DNA from: a bacterium
Lineage (GTDB): Bacteria > Cyanobacteriota > Vampirovibrionia > Obscuribacterales > Obscuribacteraceae
Direction of reading: 5' to 3'
Length of the DNA stretch: 9,673 bases
Assembly (NCBI GenBank): GCA_030431355.1
Contig: JAUIJG010000191.1
Location: forward strand, 1-9,673
Position 1 is the first letter of the stretch. Each line of letters starts with the position of its first letter. This document shows positions 6,764 to 9,673 of this stretch, in pieces. Under the pieces are notes generated by a model, which made no database searches, was not told the DNA's origin, and worked only from the letters and a program-made list of their open reading frames with translations. The position numbers were made by a program, and so were the translations under genes.

Positions 6764-8221
6764 CTAGGTAGTGCCTTTGGAAGATTCTTCATTTTCCCAG
6801 CAAACTGCCAGAGTGGCCACCAACAACCAGAAAATAAAATGCACCTGGGGGCGATAGAAAACAGTATCCACAAATCCATGGGTCATCAGTCCAAAAATTG
6901 CAGCAGCAATTCCCAGGATTATCCACCGGTAGTGGCCTGTTTTTGTCTCCCAGAATCTAATATGGGCTCTACTCAGTACTGCGATTACCAGGGCGCAAAA
7001 TATTAGCAAGCCGAATATGCCGCACTCAACAGCCACCTCCAGGGGGACACAATAAGTGCCCAGGGCATCATAGCCGCTTATCATATAGAGCCCGTATGCC
7101 AGGCGAAAAGTTTCGTTCCCTACGCCTATACCGAACCACCAGTTATCCTTGAGCATGTCGAGGGATGAACTCCAGACATTCAATCTATATGAATTGGAAG
7201 AATGCTCTCTTCCAGCAAAAATAGACTCGAGCCGGGTGCTAAAAGCTGGAATCTGGGTCAGGACGAAGGCGCCGCCCAACAGACCAAGTATCACCGAGGC
7301 AAGCACCCAGGGGCGTGCTTTCTTCTTGTGCTTCCAGACATAGAGAATGGCAGGAAGAGCAAACATTGCCAGGGAGGCAAAGACTGCAATATATCCTCCT
7401 CTGCTGCCGGTAAGGATGGTGGCCAGGCATACCACGGCGAATCCTATATATAGGACTAGGGAAAGTATCCATTTTCTGGCAACTAAATAGGATGAAGCCA
7501 TGCCCAGAATAACGGGAGCAATCGGAATCAAGAAGCCTGCTAATAGATTAGGATTTCCCAGGGTGGAGTAAATTCGCGTTCCCCGGGTCTCCACAGTGGG
7601 GTCTTCCCAGGTGGCAAGGGGCGCTACCCCTGTTTTGTATTGGTAGAGTCCGTGTAATGAAAGGCTCAATCCAACCAGGGCAAGGGAGCCCAGAAGAAAG
7701 AGGGTTCTTTTTTTCGAGCCGGCGCACAAAGAGGTAAAGAGAAAATAGCTGGCCACAAAAACCAAAACTTTCGAAAGTCCTTTCAGGCTTGGAATGAGAT
7801 AGTGGGATGCGCAGGCCGAGACCAGGTTGATACCTAAATAGAGCAAAACCAGAAAATCCAAAATGTCGGGATTTCGTCTCTGGGAGCCTCCGGTGAGCCA
7901 ACCGGCTACCCAGAGAGAGAGCGCCACCAGGCTAATTAATGCCAGACCGATCTTGTCATTGGCAAACTGAGGCAATCCAAGACAGAGTATCAATCCCATG
8001 GCTGTAATTTGGCTCAGACCTTGAAAGCCGCTTCCAGCCCTTGTCGATAAATCCTTGATCTTTTCGGATTGAAAGAATCTCCGTATCGCTCCCGTTGCCA
8101 TATTCAATGGCGTCGCCAACAAAGAGTTGTCTTTCGCCTTACTCCACCAGGAATTTAACTGGTAGAGAGAGAAAAAAGAAGCAATCCTATATATAAAGGT
8201 AGGGGATTTGCTCTCTTGCAT
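6764..8221 (-). CDS. IctB-family O-antigen ligase-like membrane protein
   Basis: The 485-residue polytopic membrane protein has about ten hydrophobic segments between residues 70 and 475. It carries Wzy_C/O-antigen-ligase superfamily features: STLGNPNLLAGF (219-230), TGSRGGYIA (271-279), and THGFVDTVFYRPQ (447-459) before the last helix. Several stretches closely resemble cyanobacterial IctB as I remember it: ATWEDP (203-208), SIFAGREHSSNSYRLNVW (333-350) and VPLEVAVECGIFGL (392-405). IctB was named for inorganic carbon accumulation, but its biochemical role is unsettled, and the fold suggests glycan ligation or polymerisation at the outer face of the inner membrane. The gene follows the DUF4330 gene by 10 nt. 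No Shine-Dalgarno sequence precedes ATG 8221, consistent with coupling. Family membership is confident; the substrate is unknown. Confidence 0.88.
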   Translation of the reverse strand: MQESKSPTFIYRIASFFSLYQLNSWWSKAKDNSLLATPLNMATGAIRRFFQSEKIKDLSTRAGSGFQGLSQITAMGLILCLGLPQFANDKIGLALISLVALSLWVAGWLTGGSQRRNPDILDFLVLLYLGINLVSACASHYLIPSLKGLSKVLVFVASYFLFTSLCAGSKKRTLFLLGSLALVGLSLSLHGLYQYKTGVAPLATWEDPTVETRGTRIYSTLGNPNLLAGFLIPIAPVILGMASSYLVARKWILSLVLYIGFAVVCLATILTGSRGGYIAVFASLAMFALPAILYVWKHKKKARPWVLASVILGLLGGAFVLTQIPAFSTRLESIFAGREHSSNSYRLNVWSSSLDMLKDNWWFGIGVGNETFRLAYGLYMISGYDALGTYCVPLEVAVECGIFGLLIFCALVIAVLSRAHIRFWETKTGHYRWIILGIAAAIFGLMTHGFVDTVFYRPQVHFIFWLLVATLAVCWENEESSKGTT

Positions 8222-8231
8222 TTTTTATTGC

Positions 8232-8720
8232 TCAGCGACTGGCTTTGATATCCGCTACTACGCCCTGGACTCTGTATTTAAATCCTTCCAACTCGACCAG
8301 GTTGCCTATTTTTACCTTGTTGCCCCGGATTACAAATCCGTCTCTGGTCGCATCGGCTTCATCCCGAACCGTGACTATATAGTCATGGGCATGGGGAACA
8401 GCCGGATCGGGAAAGGAGACAACGCCTGAAGCGTCAGGTTTTAGAAAAGATGCTTTGTGGGGCCAGTGGTTCACTTTCACGATGGACATAGGCGGTTGCA
8501 CGGGACGATTCCGAATGGTGATAGCGGATTTGTCACCGACCTTGAATATGTCAGGATCCAGCGTTTTTACACCTATTAGATATACGTCTATATCTACTTT
8601 ATGGGTTCCTTCGATTATCTGATCGACACCGGCATAGCCTGCTCTTGCCAGACCGAAACCGGCAAGGGCTGTGATTAGAATCGCCAGAACGGTTAGATCC
8701 AGAGGGTTCAATTTCTTCAT
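8232..8720 (-). CDS. DUF4330 membrane-anchored protein
   Basis: The protein has 162 residues. The N-terminus LNPLDLTVL leads into one transmembrane helix (about 8-26), and the rest should be exposed outside the cytoplasm. The soluble part matches the DUF4330 pattern: a strand with VDIDVYLIGVKTLDPD (42-57), IRNRP (69-73), a DP-containing middle (104-106), and the C-terminal block GNKVKIGNLVELEGFKY (133-149). The family is best known from cyanobacteria and has no established function. It lies 10 nt upstream of the IctB-like gene and is surely co-transcribed with it, which suggests a shared role in export or assembly of a surface polymer. The Shine-Dalgarno sequence is weak (AAGGCGG, somewhat far from ATG 8720). 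Confidence 0.82.
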   Translation of the reverse strand: MKKLNPLDLTVLAILITALAGFGLARAGYAGVDQIIEGTHKVDIDVYLIGVKTLDPDIFKVGDKSAITIRNRPVQPPMSIVKVNHWPHKASFLKPDASGVVSFPDPAVPHAHDYIVTVRDEADATRDGFVIRGNKVKIGNLVELEGFKYRVQGVVADIKASR

Positions 8721-8820
8721 CGGTAGTATTCGCCGCCTTTTCTAGAGTGAGAATTGATTTCTCAGATCATACTCAATGGCGGACATATTCATATTGAAAA
8801 GATTGAAGCTTCCCTATAGC

Positions 8821-9051
8821 CTATATCTTACCGAAGAATATAGAAACGTTACCTGTAACCCTTTTGACCAGCTTGATCGGACCCTGAACCAGTTCCTGTC
8901 CGAAGTCTAATTCCTGCCAGGCTTTCTCTTTCAGCGTCTCAATCAATAGATCGCTCTCCAGTTTGCTCATCTGAAGCCTTCCGGCTTTGTGTTCCGAAAC
9001 CATGTCCATGAGATCTTTCATGGCCGATTCTTTTGTAATTATGGAAACCAT
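8821..9051 (-). CDS. small helical protein of unknown family
   Basis: From ATG 9051 the product has 76 residues. This start is chosen because AGGAAAA sits a few bases upstream; the frame stays open to an ATG at 9189, but that extension is Arg/Trp-rich, has no ribosome binding site and fills the intergenic region. Residues 8-50 are polar and likely helical, with alternating Met/Leu and charged residues (AMKDLMDMVSEHKAGRL). The C-terminus (about 55-76) is basic with hydrophobic positions and ends FFGKI, possibly amphipathic. There are no cysteines or catalytic motifs. It is divergent from the next gene and lies 100 nt before the DUF4330 gene on the same strand, so it may be cotranscribed with it. 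I do not recognise it. Confidence 0.55.
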   Translation of the reverse strand: MVSIITKESAMKDLMDMVSEHKAGRLQMSKLESDLLIETLKEKAWQELDFGQELVQGPIKLVKRVTGNVSIFFGKI

Positions 9052-9216
9052 TGTATTTTCCTGCCAACTCAACCAACGAATATATATTAGTAAGTCCTGA
9101 AACACCTTGCGAACGTGGTTTTCCCACTTAGACCTAAATTTCATTGCGGAAACTACGTAGAGGCGATGTCGAACTTTTGCCGAATCCATATAGAACTACA
9201 TATCACTGAGGCGAAG

Positions 9217-9237
9217 GCTTTTGAAAAGCTAAGGAGA
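9217..9237 (+). promoter_or_regulatory. short hairpin abutting a strong ribosome binding site
   Basis: GCTTT (9217-9221) and AAAGC (9225-9229) can pair around a 3-nt loop, ending one base before AAGGAGA (9231-9237). The strong site fixes the start of the 100-residue gene. Whether the small stem affects access to the site cannot be told from sequence. Confidence 0.35.
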
Positions 9238-9244
9238 ACCAAAA

Positions 9245-9547
9245 ATGAGTTTTGAAGCATACAATCCGGAAGCTACCGAGAATTTCTACAACCAAAATGT
9301 TGGTGACGCATTTCTGATGGATCTGGAAGGTTCCGGTCCGATGGACAGAATGTCGGTAACCGACCTTCTGGATAAGAATGAAAAGACAGTTATGGAGACT
9401 GCGGCCAATATGGTGAAGCATTTCTCCAACGTTCTCTCCAGGTTGCCTGAAGATATGCAAGAAGAGTTGATCAATTCTCTACCCACACCGGGCAAGCATG
9501 ATGTTGTCTATGCCGGAATGATCGATACTTATAAGAAGTCCGCTTAA
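9245..9547 (+). CDS. 100-residue acidic protein of unknown family
   Basis: An excellent Shine-Dalgarno sequence, AAGGAGA (9231-9237), precedes ATG 9245 by 7 nt, so this is a well-supported gene. The product is acidic in its first half, with a Tyr/Asn/Phe-containing N-terminus (1-20), a probable helical stretch (about 37-78, including KTVMETAANMVKHF) and a C-terminal tail ending YKKSA. There is no signal peptide, membrane segment, cysteine or known motif, so it is probably cytoplasmic. It is alone on the plus strand, divergent from the 76-residue gene, and its stop overlaps the stop of the convergent kinase gene. The family is unknown. Confidence 0.7.
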   Translation: MSFEAYNPEATENFYNQNVGDAFLMDLEGSGPMDRMSVTDLLDKNEKTVMETAANMVKHFSNVLSRLPEDMQEELINSLPTPGKHDVVYAGMIDTYKKSA

Positions 9548-9673
9548 ATTTCCAGGTTCTCCAGCGTGTCGAGCATCTCTTTTTGGCTCGTCACGGCAGT
9601 TCCCGATTTTTTGACTACGATACCTGCTGCCAAATTGCCCAGGGCCATCGCCTCCAGTGGACTGGAGGCGATG
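9544..9673 (-). CDS. PfkB-family kinase, C-terminal end only; HldE/RfaE-like
   Basis: Only the last 42 residues are visible; the gene continues beyond the right edge. The pattern SSPLEAMALGNLAAGIVV followed by KKSGTAVTSQKEM matches the C-terminal part of PfkB-type sugar kinases, closest in my judgement to D-glycero-beta-D-manno-heptose-7-phosphate kinase (HldE/RfaE domain I). In that enzyme an Ala-Asn-x-Ala-Ala-Gly-x-Val-Val run precedes a GTA motif. That enzyme makes ADP-heptose for lipopolysaccharide inner core. The catalytic GAGD motif lies outside the window, so another sugar kinase is possible. The protein ends shortly after the kinase core, so no C-terminal nucleotidyltransferase domain is fused, unlike bifunctional HldE. 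Its stop codon overlaps that of the convergent gene. Confidence 0.7.
   Translation of the reverse strand, partial: IASSPLEAMALGNLAAGIVVKKSGTAVTSQKEMLDTLENLEI
9646..9673. repeat. perfect inverted repeat at the window edge
   Basis: CATCGCCTCCAGT (9646-9658) and ACTGGAGGCGATG (9661-9673) are exact reverse complements separated by only GG. The repeat lies inside the kinase coding frame, which still reads as a natural family sequence across it. It may extend beyond the window. Confidence 0.8.

Noticed and set aside
9084..9113. Possible minus-strand promoter TTCGCA-18-TAATAT before the 76-residue gene
   Set aside because: Both boxes match only about four of six consensus positions, in an AT-rich region where this is common.
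9052..9189. N-terminal extension of the 76-residue gene to ATG 9189
   Set aside because: No ribosome binding site is present there, the extension has unlikely composition, and ATG 9051 has a proper site.

Overview
The window looks like chromosomal DNA of a Gram-negative-type bacterium from the cyanobacterial side of the tree, quite possibly a non-photosynthetic relative (Melainabacteria/Vampirovibrionia). This rests on two adjacent minus-strand genes. One encodes an IctB-family membrane protein with long stretches that resemble cyanobacterial IctB. The other encodes a DUF4330 protein, a family I know mainly from cyanobacteria. The lineage is an inference, since no rRNA or photosynthesis gene is present. 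There are no insertion sequences, CRISPR arrays, tRNAs or phage genes.

Positions 1-2373 (plus strand) hold a tight four-gene operon: the 3' part of a FlpD/MvhD-type iron-sulfur protein with a Lys/Glu-rich tail, a 42-residue single-membrane-span protein, an exported IPT/TIG-domain protein, and a kynurenine-formamidase-like metal-dependent cyclase. The last three genes are separated by 3 nt and by a 1-nt stop/start overlap. A perfect 11-bp hairpin closes the unit. Positions 2374-2696 hold no convincing gene.

Positions 2697-4111 (minus strand) hold a two-gene unit for exported proteins of no recognised family: an Asn/Gln-rich secreted protein and a lipoprotein. Positions 4183-6584 (minus strand) form a self-contained transcription unit: a near-consensus sigma-70 promoter, a leader of about 100 nt, a large TadG/TadE-like envelope protein (725 residues from the start chosen here), and a long hairpin terminator.

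Positions 6623-9051 (minus strand) hold a small unrecognised protein, the DUF4330 protein and the IctB-like protein, the last two 10 nt apart, with a hairpin downstream. Divergent from these, a 100-residue unrecognised protein with an excellent ribosome binding site runs on the plus strand (9245-9547). Its stop codon overlaps the stop of a convergent PfkB-type kinase gene that runs off the right edge and resembles the heptose-7-phosphate kinase HldE/RfaE. The right half therefore leans towards envelope and surface-glycan functions, while the left end looks like the tail of a redox operon.
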